The position numbers and the translations under genes were made by a program. Under the pieces are notes generated by a model that was not told the DNA's origin, searched no databases, and saw nothing but the letters and a program-made list of their open reading frames with translations. A stretch of 37,748 nucleotides of DNA from Candidatus Gottesmanbacteria bacterium (GTDB lineage Bacteria > Patescibacteriota > Microgenomatia > UBA10105 > UBA927): the NCBI GenBank assembly GCA_016218215.1, contig JACREM010000027.1:1-37748 (forward strand), read 5' to 3'. Shown piece after piece: positions 30,112-36,607 of the stretch. How positions within the stretch are numbered: position 1 is the stretch's first letter; each line of letters begins with the position of its first letter.

Positions 30112-30385
30112 ATGACAGTTGATGCTTCTGCGAATGTAGATAATCCTGTAAAACCTGTTCCCATAACCCCCCCCCGTCGATACCAAACTAGCACGAAAAG
30201 CTCAAGAAGCATTAAGTGCAAATGTCGACAAAGCCGCAAAACAATTAGAAAATTGGGGCGTTCCAAACGATAGAAATGCGATTTCTCAAGCCGCAATACA
30301 AGCATTACAACAACGATCTCTCGAAACCAACACGCCGCTAGAAGAGCTAATTAAGCGAGTAAAAGAAATCGATCTCGACGAATAA
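30112..30385 (+). pseudogene. Small helical protein gene, frameshifted at a C9 tract (pseudogene or phase-variable)
   Basis: The ATG at 30112 opens MTVDASANVDNPVKPVPITPP, reaching nine consecutive C bases (30167-30175). Past the tract the good frame continues one base out of register: VDTKLARKAQEALSANVDKAAKQ, then LENWGVPNDRNAISQAAIQALQ and QRSLETNTPLEELIKRVKEIDLDE with TAA at 30383-30385. With eight C bases the two parts would join into one frame of about 90 codons. The protein is helical and charged, with no membrane segment. The function is unknown. It lies 13 bases after a GT-C gene, with a TACTAT seven bases before its ATG. A real C9, slippage during expression, or a sequencing error are all possible. 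Confidence 0.65.
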
Positions 30386-30416
30386 CTTTCTGCGCTACCT
30401 ACCAAAAACTCCCGAC

Positions 30417-30490
30417 GAATTTCATCTAACTGATCCGCCTTTGGCGAGATCGACAACAGTCATGTGACATTCCCGGGTATTTATTTTATA
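30417..30490. repeat. 74-bp repeat at the vapC 3' end, copy 1
   Basis: It runs from GAATTTCATCTAACTGATCC to CCCGGGTATTTATTTTATA. Inside, GATCCGCC pairs with GGCG-A-GATC around TTT. The vapC stop codon (30486-30488) lies in its last bases. Copy 2 is at 31935-32008 in the same orientation. Confidence 0.85.
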
Positions 30491-30899
30491 CATACGACGG
30501 CGTAGTAACCCATTGCGTTATTTGCAATAATTTCTGATCAAAACTCACTAATTTACATTGAAGTTTTTTTGCCAGATAAATATATTTCGCATCATATGTC
30601 GTCGTTTTGTACGTGTCGGCAATATCAATAATTGCACGAACAGTACCAATATCCGGCTCATCGTCAAATGAAATACCTATGGTGAGCAAAGTATCGATAA
30701 ACGTTTCCGTGTCCTTTCTGGATGCATGTTTTTTCCGAAGCAGAATATTGACAACCTCTGACAATAAAAAATCCGGAGCCCATGCAGCAATCGTTCCTGT
30801 AACAATATCATGATGAAGTCTCAGCGCTGCCTGAGCTTTTTCTCCCGACTCAAGCCATTCCAGCACCACGCTTGCATCGACGATAACCTTACCGATCAT
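30486..30899 (-). CDS. vapC: VapC-family PIN-domain ribonuclease toxin
   Basis: The protein is 137 residues from the ATG at 30899 (MIGKVIVDASVVLEWL); a GTG two codons earlier is possible. PIN acidic residues are seen in IVDAS, in the LLSEVVNIL glutamate, in TTYDAKYIYLAKKL and in LVSFDQKLL, the standard VapC order. It would cleave a specific RNA when VapB is degraded. It overlaps the vapB gene by 11 bases, so translation is coupled. Its 3' end runs into the 74-bp repeat. A fragment of a second, decayed copy lies at 32009-32058. Confidence 0.88.
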   Translation of the reverse strand: MIGKVIVDASVVLEWLESGEKAQAALRLHHDIVTGTIAAWAPDFLLSEVVNILLRKKHASRKDTETFIDTLLTIGISFDDEPDIGTVRAIIDIADTYKTTTYDAKYIYLAKKLQCKLVSFDQKLLQITQWVTTPSYV

Positions 30900-31149
30900 G
30901 CCCACTATTCCTTTCTGCCCTCACAAGTTTCGTCCAATTGGTCTTCCCAAATTTTTTTCCCAGCGCACGAAATATTGTCTGATGTTTAGCAATCGTACCT
31001 ATCTTCACATCGGTATGGCTGCCAACATTGGGATTCTCAAGTTTCCTATTGAGATACTCACTGAAACCCAAGCCCATTACCGCTGCCTGAACGGAAAGTT
31101 GACGATAAAGTGACGTATCAAAAGTTACGGTGGTTCTCACAGTATTCAT
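30889..31149 (-). CDS. vapB: VapB-type ribbon-helix-helix antitoxin
   Basis: The protein is 86 residues from the ATG at 31149. I prefer this to an ATG seven codons upstream because a promoter -10 lies eight bases before it. MNTVRTTVTFDTSLYRQLSVQAAVMGLGFSEYL is a ribbon-helix-helix DNA-binding half. The basic C-terminal tail (IFRALGKKFGKTNWTKLVRAERNSG) would contact the toxin. There is no ribosome-binding site; the mRNA is probably leaderless. The CATCATGATG palindrome in the promoter is a candidate operator. Confidence 0.82.
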   Translation of the reverse strand: MNTVRTTVTFDTSLYRQLSVQAAVMGLGFSEYLNRKLENPNVGSHTDVKIGTIAKHQTIFRALGKKFGKTNWTKLVRAERNSGHDR

Positions 31150-31157
31150 ATAAACGC

Positions 31158-31186
31158 AGAATATCATCATAACATCATGATGTCAA
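31158..31186 (-). promoter_or_regulatory. Leaderless-type promoter with operator, vapBC operon
   Basis: On the minus strand: TTGACA (31186-31181), a 17-base spacer containing CATCATGATG-like symmetry, TATTCT (31163-31158), then eight bases to the ATG at 31149. Confidence 0.78.
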
Positions 31187-31330
31187 GATGCCATTTTCTA
31201 CAAGCCTTGACAAACTCTCTCTCTCTGTAAACTGCTCACTATAGGTCATACAATCCCCGCTCTTTGCTGCGGCTGTTTTTGTTGATCTAGTAGTCTATTT
31301 AGCACATTTACCCCGCTACCACACTTCCCT

Positions 31331-31521
31331 CTCCCGAGGTCTACATCCTCGCGTCGGAGGGGCGTGAGTATACAAGGGTCTGCGGTGCAAAAGCACCTTG
31401 ACACGTTGCGGAAAGGATCTCCTCTTCTTCTACCCAGTGGGGTAGCGTATTTGGCATGAATAACTCGTGCCTGACACGCTATCGCAATGGTGATAGAAAA
31501 ATTGTTTTCAATTTCAAGGAG
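31331..31521 (+). ncRNA. Candidate structured 5' leader RNA
   Basis: Consecutive stems seen directly are CGAGG/CCTCG (31335-31351), GGTGC-AAAA-GCACC (31384-31397), CTACCC-AGTG-GGGTAG (31430-31445), GGCATGA/TCGTGCC (31453-31471, one wobble), CTATC/GATAG (31479-31496) and AAATTG-TTTT-CAATTT (31499-31514). The last ends at the AAGGAG ribosome-binding site. It does not match a riboswitch class that I can name; it could also be a separate small RNA. Confidence 0.45.
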
Positions 31522-31528
31522 AATAAAC

Positions 31529-31897
31529 ATGCCAAAACCGGTAAAAACTACAAACGTTGCGGGTATCCATGCGGAAACATTTGAACTACAGCTGCAAAAA
31601 AAGGGTGAGAGCGACGAAGCTTTTCGTTCTCGCGTTTCAAGCACGCTTCGTGATATGGGTCACGTTATTGAAGCTCATGAAGCGTATCAGGACGACTGGT
31701 TCGATCAGAACTCGGATGTACAAACGGCTCTCCTGGGTTATACAGCCCAAGCGATGCAGAATCGCGACTATGGTCTCACAGACGGTGAGCAAGTTGGCAT
31801 GGATATCGCCGCTGGCGAAATTGCTAAAGCACCAAAGCACGACGATGATGGTCTTCTGATCGCATTCGCTATGCTTTTTGGTAGCGCCCGGCGCTAA
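31529..31897 (+). CDS. Hypothetical 122-residue protein with structured leader
   Basis: The start is the ATG at 31529, with AAGGAG seven bases upstream; an in-frame ATG at 31487 lies within a leader stem and is rejected. The product (MPKPVKTTNVAGIHAETFELQLQKK...) is acidic and helical with no membrane segment, signal peptide or motif that I recognise. Segments are SDEAFRSRVSSTLRDMGHVIEAHEAY, DVQTALLGYTAQAMQ and DIAAGEIAKAPKHDDDGLLIAFAML. It lies between vapBC and the decayed vapC remnant, inside the pair of 74-bp repeats, so it may belong to the same accessory unit. Confidence 0.72.
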   Translation: MPKPVKTTNVAGIHAETFELQLQKKGESDEAFRSRVSSTLRDMGHVIEAHEAYQDDWFDQNSDVQTALLGYTAQAMQNRDYGLTDGEQVGMDIAAGEIAKAPKHDDDGLLIAFAMLFGSARR

Positions 31898-31934
31898 AAA
31901 CACTTTCCGCATCACCGTGCAACACCCCCCCGTG

Positions 31935-32008
31935 GAATTTCATCTGACAGATCAGCCAATGGCGAGATCGACAATAGTCAAGTGAGGTTCCCGGGGGTTT
32001 ATTTTATA
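31935..32008. repeat. 74-bp repeat, copy 2
   Basis: Same length and orientation as copy 1 (30417-30490), with about a dozen substitutions. The hairpin GATC-AGCC/GGC-GA-GATC is kept with altered bases. It is followed directly by a vapC fragment. Confidence 0.85.
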
Positions 32009-32058
32009 CCGACTTCAAACGAAATTCCCATGCAAAGCAGGGTATCAATACATGCTTC
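32009..32058 (-). pseudogene. Remnant of a second vapC
   Basis: Read on the minus strand, this fragment encodes IDTLLCMGISFE, against IDTLLTIGISFDDE in the intact VapC at 30486-30899; about 70 percent of bases agree over 48 positions. The 3' part of the gene (from the matching point to its stop) and the whole 5' part are missing. It follows the 74-bp repeat just as the intact gene does, so an older vapC copy has been deleted down to this piece. Confidence 0.75.
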
Positions 32059-32094
32059 TTTATAACACAAAACTCGTAGTATACAATAATCAGC

Positions 32095-33954
32095 ATGAGT
32101 CGACAGACAAAAATACTTCTTTCTCTTCTCTTTCTCGCGGGTCTTCTCATCCGCATCGCCCTCATCCCCAATCCCGGCTTTGAAGCGGACATTTCTTTCT
32201 GGAAATCCTGGGGACTTGGAGTTATAGACAAAGGATTTGTCGAAGGCATCAGAGCCACGAATAATAATTATCCCTTGCCTTTTTCCTACACACTCGGCGC
32301 TATGGTGTGGGTCTATAAACTTTTTGCTGATCCTCATAACTTTAACGCTTTTTGGTCGAACACAAACCTTCTCTTTCTTACCATCTGTAAGTCTCCGTCG
32401 ATCCTTGCAGATATCGGCATCGTCGGAATCATTCTTTTCATCGGCAAAAAAGCAAAACAATTCGCCTTTCCCTCGCTTTCAGCTTTCAGCTTTCAGCTTT
32501 CAGCTTTATTGTTCTTCTTAAACCCCGTCGTCATCATGGACGGCGCGTGGTGGGGACAGGTAGACAGCGTCGGTATCTTTATCTTTCTCCTGTCGTTTGT
32601 AGCACTTCTCATGAAAAAACCGACTCTCGCGGGACTAATTTATATATTGGCCGTCATGACGAAACTCCAAAATATGATCTATGCCCCGCTCTATGTTCTT
32701 TTCATCTACCAGTACATGGAATTTGAAGGAATGAAAAAATCTCTCATCGGCGCGCTCGTCGGTTTTGTAGGCCTGAACATAGAATTTTTCCGCGTCCATG
32801 ACATAGCGCGGATCATCTCATCGCTCACCGATAACGCAAATATTTTTCCCTGGATGAGTCTTAACGCCTACAACATCTGGTGGATTGTCGCTCACGGCAA
32901 AGGCATGGCGATGTCAGACAAATATCTCATGCTGGGGCTTCTCAACGCCAAAACCATCGGACTCATACTTTTTTCTCTCTCCTATCTTTTTGTCATCCTC
33001 CGACAGATATTTCACAAAATTACATCAAATTTGGAAGACCACAATATTCGTCACTTCCTCGAAAATCTTATTCTCGTCAACGCCTCGTTTTTCTTTCTCA
33101 TGACCGAATCGCACGACAGATACGCAGTACCATTAACGGTATTTCTATTATTGTGGGGAGTGTTTTATATCTATCCCCAAGAGACGATCCCAGAAATCAA
33201 AGATCAGAGATCAAAGATCAGAGATACATATCAAAAACGATTATTTGTTTTTACTTTTTGCTATTTGATTTTTAATTTTTTATATTCTTATAATCTCCAC
33301 ACCGCTCTTGTCATAAATTATCCAAACAACGGACTGCCCATTATTTCCGCTATGACGACTCCATTATTTACCATCTCGGCATCAGTGTTATTGCTTTCAC
33401 TCTTTGGGCTTTTCGTCATATATCTCATAAAAAAAACTCTCCCGCTCATCTCTTTTACTACTCTCATTTTTTTATTGCTCTCGCTCTTTCTTCCCAATCT
33501 TCCGCTCCTCCAGAAAAAAAGTATTCCGATTACCAAGCTCTCGCCTATCTCCCAATCGCAGGATTTTGGCTATCTCATGCAAAATCTCGCTGTAGGATCT
33601 ACATTTGGGATAAATAAATGGACGAGACTTTCAACACAGTATGCGTTTTATAAAACCGGGCTAGGCACACACGCCAATAGTTCCATAACCTATCATATAA
33701 ACAAAACGTTTTCCCGATTTACGAGTGATTATGGCATAGACACCGAAGCCGGAAGCCAGGGATCAGTCATATTTGAAGTCTGGGGAGATGATAAAAGGCT
33801 CTTCGGCTCTGAAGTGGTCAAGAGATTCGATCTCCCGCGACACATTGACGTACCGCTAAGCGGCATATCACTACTCACGCTTAACGTAAAAGGTACAGAT
33901 GATGGGATTACGGACGATCATGCAGATTGGCTCAATACAAAACTATGGCCATGA
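32095..33954 (+). CDS. Mannosyltransferase-like GT-C membrane protein
   Basis: This 619-residue protein starts MSRQTKILLSLLFLAGLLIRIALIP, followed by FEADISFWKSWGLGVIDKG (acidic loop). GAWWGQVDSVGIFIFLLSF and MTKLQNMIYAPLY are patterns of Gpi18/PIG-V-like and DUF2029-type mannosyltransferases, and TESHDRYAVP is another typical loop. About twelve helices precede a C-terminal extracytoplasmic domain of about 130 residues (NKWTRLSTQYAFYKTGLGTH...). A TACAAT seven bases before the ATG suggests a leaderless transcript. Heptamer arrays at 32476-32510 and 33194-33284 encode in-frame stretches. The ATG of the next gene overlaps its stop by four bases. Confidence 0.8.
   Translation: MSRQTKILLSLLFLAGLLIRIALIPNPGFEADISFWKSWGLGVIDKGFVEGIRATNNNYPLPFSYTLGAMVWVYKLFADPHNFNAFWSNTNLLFLTICKSPSILADIGIVGIILFIGKKAKQFAFPSLSAFSFQLSALLFFLNPVVIMDGAWWGQVDSVGIFIFLLSFVALLMKKPTLAGLIYILAVMTKLQNMIYAPLYVLFIYQYMEFEGMKKSLIGALVGFVGLNIEFFRVHDIARIISSLTDNANIFPWMSLNAYNIWWIVAHGKGMAMSDKYLMLGLLNAKTIGLILFSLSYLFVILRQIFHKITSNLEDHNIRHFLENLILVNASFFFLMTESHDRYAVPLTVFLLLWGVFYIYPQETIPEIKDQRSKIRDTYQKRLFVFTFCYLIFNFLYSYNLHTALVINYPNNGLPIISAMTTPLFTISASVLLLSLFGLFVIYLIKKTLPLISFTTLIFLLLSLFLPNLPLLQKKSIPITKLSPISQSQDFGYLMQNLAVGSTFGINKWTRLSTQYAFYKTGLGTHANSSITYHINKTFSRFTSDYGIDTEAGSQGSVIFEVWGDDKRLFGSEVVKRFDLPRHIDVPLSGISLLTLNVKGTDDGITDDHADWLNTKLWP
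32476..32510. repeat. Period-7 array (AGCTTTC type) inside a mannosyltransferase-like gene
   Basis: CGCTTTC followed by AGCTTTC three times and AGCTTTA; encodes SAFSFQLSAL. Confidence 0.85.
33194..33284. repeat. Thirteen-unit palindromic heptamer element (AGATCAA / TTTGATT type) in frame
   Basis: The left arm is AAATCAA, AGATCAG, AGATCAA, AGATCAG, AGATACA, TATCAAA; the centre AACGATT, ATTTGTT; the right arm TTTACTT, TTTGCTA, TTTGATT, TTTAATT, TTTTATA. It encodes IKDQRSKIRDTYQK followed by a hydrophobic run. Confidence 0.82.
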
Positions 33955-36602
33955 AAAATATTGAAAAACTACTCGCTCTCGGATTTCTTTTTTTTGCCAT
34001 CGGGTTTAATCTTTGGCTCTATCGATTGGAACCAACGGCAAAGGTGGACCCGAACGACAATTCCTTTCAATTCGCCCTTGTCGACCGTACGAATACCATG
34101 TGGGATTTTGCGGAGAGGAAGTGTCAGGGCTTTTGGCTATCAGCTGTCAGCTGTAAGCTTTCGTATCTCACCGATCATTGGGTGCCAAACTGGGCTGAGG
34201 GATACAACCTCCCATACTACTATTCACATCTTCCGCAAATCGCCATCGTCGGATCATATAGAATATTTCATTCATTTAGCTGTAAGCTATCGGCTGTCAG
34301 CTGTCAGCTCAGTCTCTTTATTTACTATCACTACATCATCTACCTCCTCCTCTGTTTTTTTCCTCTCTCGGTCTTTTTGGCTCTCCGTGTGATTGGTTTT
34401 CCATGGATCATCTCAGGCATCGGTGCGTTTACCGCAAGTCAATTATCCACAGACGGACTCTATGGACTCGATCCTTCATCTTTTCTCTGGCGCGGCTTTG
34501 GCCTCTCGAGTCAACTTTTTGCCATGATCTGGCTCCCGCTTGCAATAGCGTACTCTTGGAGATACCTCACGGTATTAAGGGATAGGTATTTAGTATTAAG
34601 CAATAAAATCCCCCTAATACTTAATACTTACCACTTTACGCAAGATTTTATCTTGGCTGTCCTCTTCCTCGTCCTCACCACCGCTGGTCACCTCGGCATT
34701 GGCATCATGGCAATATTAGGACTCATTCCTCTCGCATTTGGATCTCTCGTTCTCCCGCTCATCCAAAACATCATGGACAGGAGTATTCAAAAAATAAAAG
34801 ATCAGATAACGCAAGAATTTTTTCCCCGAACATTTCTTTTTATTCTTCTGGTTGGATCTGTCGTCCTTCTATTGAGCTACTGGATCGTCCCAGTACTCCT
34901 TCACGACCTCTATCACAACACATCCGTCTGGGATCCGGTGTGGAAATTTGATTCGTACGGGGCAAAAGACGTGCTCACAAAACTTCTCGCAGGCGACCTC
35001 TTCGACTTTGGTCGGTTTCCGATCCTGACGATACTCACAACTATCGGTATTATTGGTGCGCTGAGTGGAAAAATTTTCGCAGATTATAACAAACAAAACT
35101 ACCCACTACCCACTACCCACTACCCACCAAATTCAAGCTACCCCCTACTCCCTACTCCCTACTCCTTATCTACCTTCCCCTTTCTCTTCCTCTTCTACCT
35201 CCTCCTCTATTTCGGCCGGACGACGTGGGGGCCGCTTATAGACCTTATCCCCGGCATGAGCGATTTTCATATCTCCCGCTTTATCGTAGGGCTCCACATC
35301 GCGGGAATTTTCTTAGTTCCCATAGGAATTCAAACAATTGTATCAAGTATTAAGGGATTGGTATTAAGGGGTAAGCAACTTCCCTTAATACTTAATACTT
35401 TCCCCTTAATACTCAATGTATTTGTTTATTTGTTTATTGGATTATTTGTTTATTGGATTATTACTCCACAAACAATAGAGTACGCCCGTCATAACGACCG
35501 GCTTATAAAACAAGCAAATGAAAACTATGCCAAAATCGCAGATGATACAGAGGAACTATTAAAAACACTCAAGGCATTACCTCCAAGCAGAATTTACGCC
35601 GGGCGGGGCGGCAACTGGGGTAAACAATTCCGTGTGGCTGAGACGCCCATGTTTATGCACATCTCCACCTACGGCATCCCCACGGTCCTCTGGTTGCCCG
35701 AAACCTGGTCGCCAAGCTCTGACACCGAACAGTTCTTTTCAGAAGATAGAATGGAAGACTACGTACTCTACAATCTCCGCTACGTCGTCGCACCCTTTGA
35801 TAAAGAGCCACTCCCATTCTGGAAACCGCTCAAAGAAGGCAAAACATGGAAGCTGTACACAGTTGAGTCAGGAGTCACGGGTCAAGGATCAGGCCATACC
35901 GATAACGCATCACGCGTAACGCAGAACGATACAGGGTATATAACAACCGGCTACGGTGTCGCGAGCGTAGCGAGTGATAAATTTTCATTCGTCAACGTCA
36001 TCCGTCTGTGGATAGTGTCCAATTACCCCAAGCTCGGTTTATATCCACGCATTAATCTTCAAAAAAAACCCTTAGAGTCGTCAGCTATCCCGCCTACACT
36101 CAAAGCTACGGACGGGCACAGCAGTTATCAGCTATCAGCTTCGCATCTTCCTTATTTTACTATGCTCGACGAGGCTACGTACATCACTCCCGACGGCAAA
36201 ACCCATTCCCTCTTCCTCGAGCCGCCGGTGTATTCAGTTAACCCGACAGTCATAGAAAAAGACGTTGATACTCAAACATATGGAATCGTAAAGATCCTCG
36301 CTCAATCTTCCGACACCGATATGATTTTCAAGGCAACCGTTGAGGTGTCTGACAAGTGCACGACCTGCCTTGTGATCCTCCGACAGACATATCACCCATC
36401 CTGGGTCGCTACAGTGGATGGTAAACGGGTTGAATCCTTTAGCATATTCCCATTCTTCACAGCAATCAAAGTCAGCCCAGGGACACACGATATTGTCTTT
36501 TCGTACGAACCGTCACTTCTGAAAAAACTCCTCTTCCCACTCTTTATCGGAGGAATGTTTACGCTCCTCGCTTGCATCTTTCGTCTCAAAATGAGACGAT
36601 AA
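33951..36602 (+). CDS. Very large PTPS-related/YfhO-like polytopic membrane protein
   Basis: The protein is 883 residues from the ATG at 33951, which overlaps the preceding stop (ATGA). The N-terminal helix is followed by VDPNDNSFQFALVDRTNTMWDFA and a loop with HWVPNWAEGYNLPYYYSHLPQI. These are the signatures of the '6-pyruvoyl-tetrahydropterin synthase-related' membrane family, GT-C-like proteins without proven activity. About a dozen helices follow, then a large C-terminal extracytoplasmic part (from about 530) ending with WVATVDGKRVESFSIFPFFTAIKVSPGTHDIVFSYEP, a YfhO-like beta-sandwich. The final hydrophobic helix ends CIFRLKMRR. At least seven repeat-derived stretches lie in the frame, including the proline-rich PLPTTHYPPNSSYPLLPTPYS. 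Confidence 0.75.
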   Translation: MKNIEKLLALGFLFFAIGFNLWLYRLEPTAKVDPNDNSFQFALVDRTNTMWDFAERKCQGFWLSAVSCKLSYLTDHWVPNWAEGYNLPYYYSHLPQIAIVGSYRIFHSFSCKLSAVSCQLSLFIYYHYIIYLLLCFFPLSVFLALRVIGFPWIISGIGAFTASQLSTDGLYGLDPSSFLWRGFGLSSQLFAMIWLPLAIAYSWRYLTVLRDRYLVLSNKIPLILNTYHFTQDFILAVLFLVLTTAGHLGIGIMAILGLIPLAFGSLVLPLIQNIMDRSIQKIKDQITQEFFPRTFLFILLVGSVVLLLSYWIVPVLLHDLYHNTSVWDPVWKFDSYGAKDVLTKLLAGDLFDFGRFPILTILTTIGIIGALSGKIFADYNKQNYPLPTTHYPPNSSYPLLPTPYSLSTFPFLFLFYLLLYFGRTTWGPLIDLIPGMSDFHISRFIVGLHIAGIFLVPIGIQTIVSSIKGLVLRGKQLPLILNTFPLILNVFVYLFIGLFVYWIITPQTIEYARHNDRLIKQANENYAKIADDTEELLKTLKALPPSRIYAGRGGNWGKQFRVAETPMFMHISTYGIPTVLWLPETWSPSSDTEQFFSEDRMEDYVLYNLRYVVAPFDKEPLPFWKPLKEGKTWKLYTVESGVTGQGSGHTDNASRVTQNDTGYITTGYGVASVASDKFSFVNVIRLWIVSNYPKLGLYPRINLQKKPLESSAIPPTLKATDGHSSYQLSASHLPYFTMLDEATYITPDGKTHSLFLEPPVYSVNPTVIEKDVDTQTYGIVKILAQSSDTDMIFKATVEVSDKCTTCLVILRQTYHPSWVATVDGKRVESFSIFPFFTAIKVSPGTHDIVFSYEPSLLKKLLFPLFIGGMFTLLACIFRLKMRR
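34135..34311. repeat. Two period-7 arrays (CAGCTGT type) inside the large membrane protein gene
   Basis: CAGCTGT, CAGCTGT, AAGCTTT at 34135-34160, then TAGCTGT, AAGCTAT, CGGCTGT, CAGCTGT, CAGCTCA at 34277-34311. They encode near-identical peptides LSAVSCKLS and KLSAVSCQLS. Confidence 0.82.
34571..34633. repeat. Nine-unit palindromic heptamer element inside a reading frame
   Basis: Units GGTATTA, AGGGATA, GGTATTT, AGTATTA, AGCAATA, AAATCCC, CCTAATA, CTTAATA, CTTACCA; encodes VLRDRYLVLSNKIPLILNTY. Confidence 0.88.
35099..35165. repeat. Period-7 arrays (CTACCCA and CTACTCC) encoding a proline-rich loop
   Basis: CTACCCA four times (35099-35126), 11 bases, then CTACCCC and CTACTCC three times (35138-35165, the register continuing). 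The peptide is rich in Pro, Tyr and Thr. Confidence 0.9.
35346..35415. repeat. Ten-unit palindromic heptamer element inside a reading frame
   Basis: Units AGTATTA, AGGGATT, GGTATTA, AGGGGTA, AGCAACT, TCCCTTA, ATACTTA, ATACTTT, CCCCTTA, ATACTCA: exactly 70 bp. It encodes IKGLVLRGKQLPLILNTFPL, close to the peptide of the element at 34571. Confidence 0.88.
35421..35460. repeat. Eight-base tandem repeat next to the heptamer element
   Basis: TTTGTTTA, TTTGTTTA, TTGGATTA, TTTGTTTA, TTGGATTA: five units of 8 bases encoding a membrane helix (YLFIGLFVYWI). Confidence 0.8.
36123..36143. repeat. Short period-7 array (AGCTATC type) in the C-terminal domain
   Basis: Units AGTTATC, AGCTATC, AGCTTCG encode SYQLSAS in the soluble domain of the large membrane protein. 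Confidence 0.65.
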
Positions 36603-36607
36603 ACTAT

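Larger units (their letters stand above)
31150..31528. other. Gene-free region: vapB promoter and long structured leader
   Basis: The left end holds the vapBC promoter (minus strand). A plus-strand TTGACA at 31207-31212 with TAAACT 15 bases on is a weak promoter candidate for the right-hand gene. The remainder folds into several small hairpins before the ribosome-binding site at 31516-31521. Frames across it lack support. Confidence 0.55.

Noticed and set aside
30036-30305. Minus-strand frame opposite the frameshifted small gene
   Set aside because: It crosses the C9 tract and overlaps the end of the GT-C gene; the plus-strand frames give a far more protein-like helical sequence.
31246-31644. 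Minus-strand open frame across the structured leader
   Set aside because: It overlaps the 31529 gene on the other strand, has no ribosome-binding site, and its sequence is compositionally odd; stems in the region explain it better.
31999-32460. Minus-strand 153-codon frame
   Set aside because: It lies mostly antisense to the mannosyltransferase-like gene; only its last codons are meaningful, as the vapC remnant.
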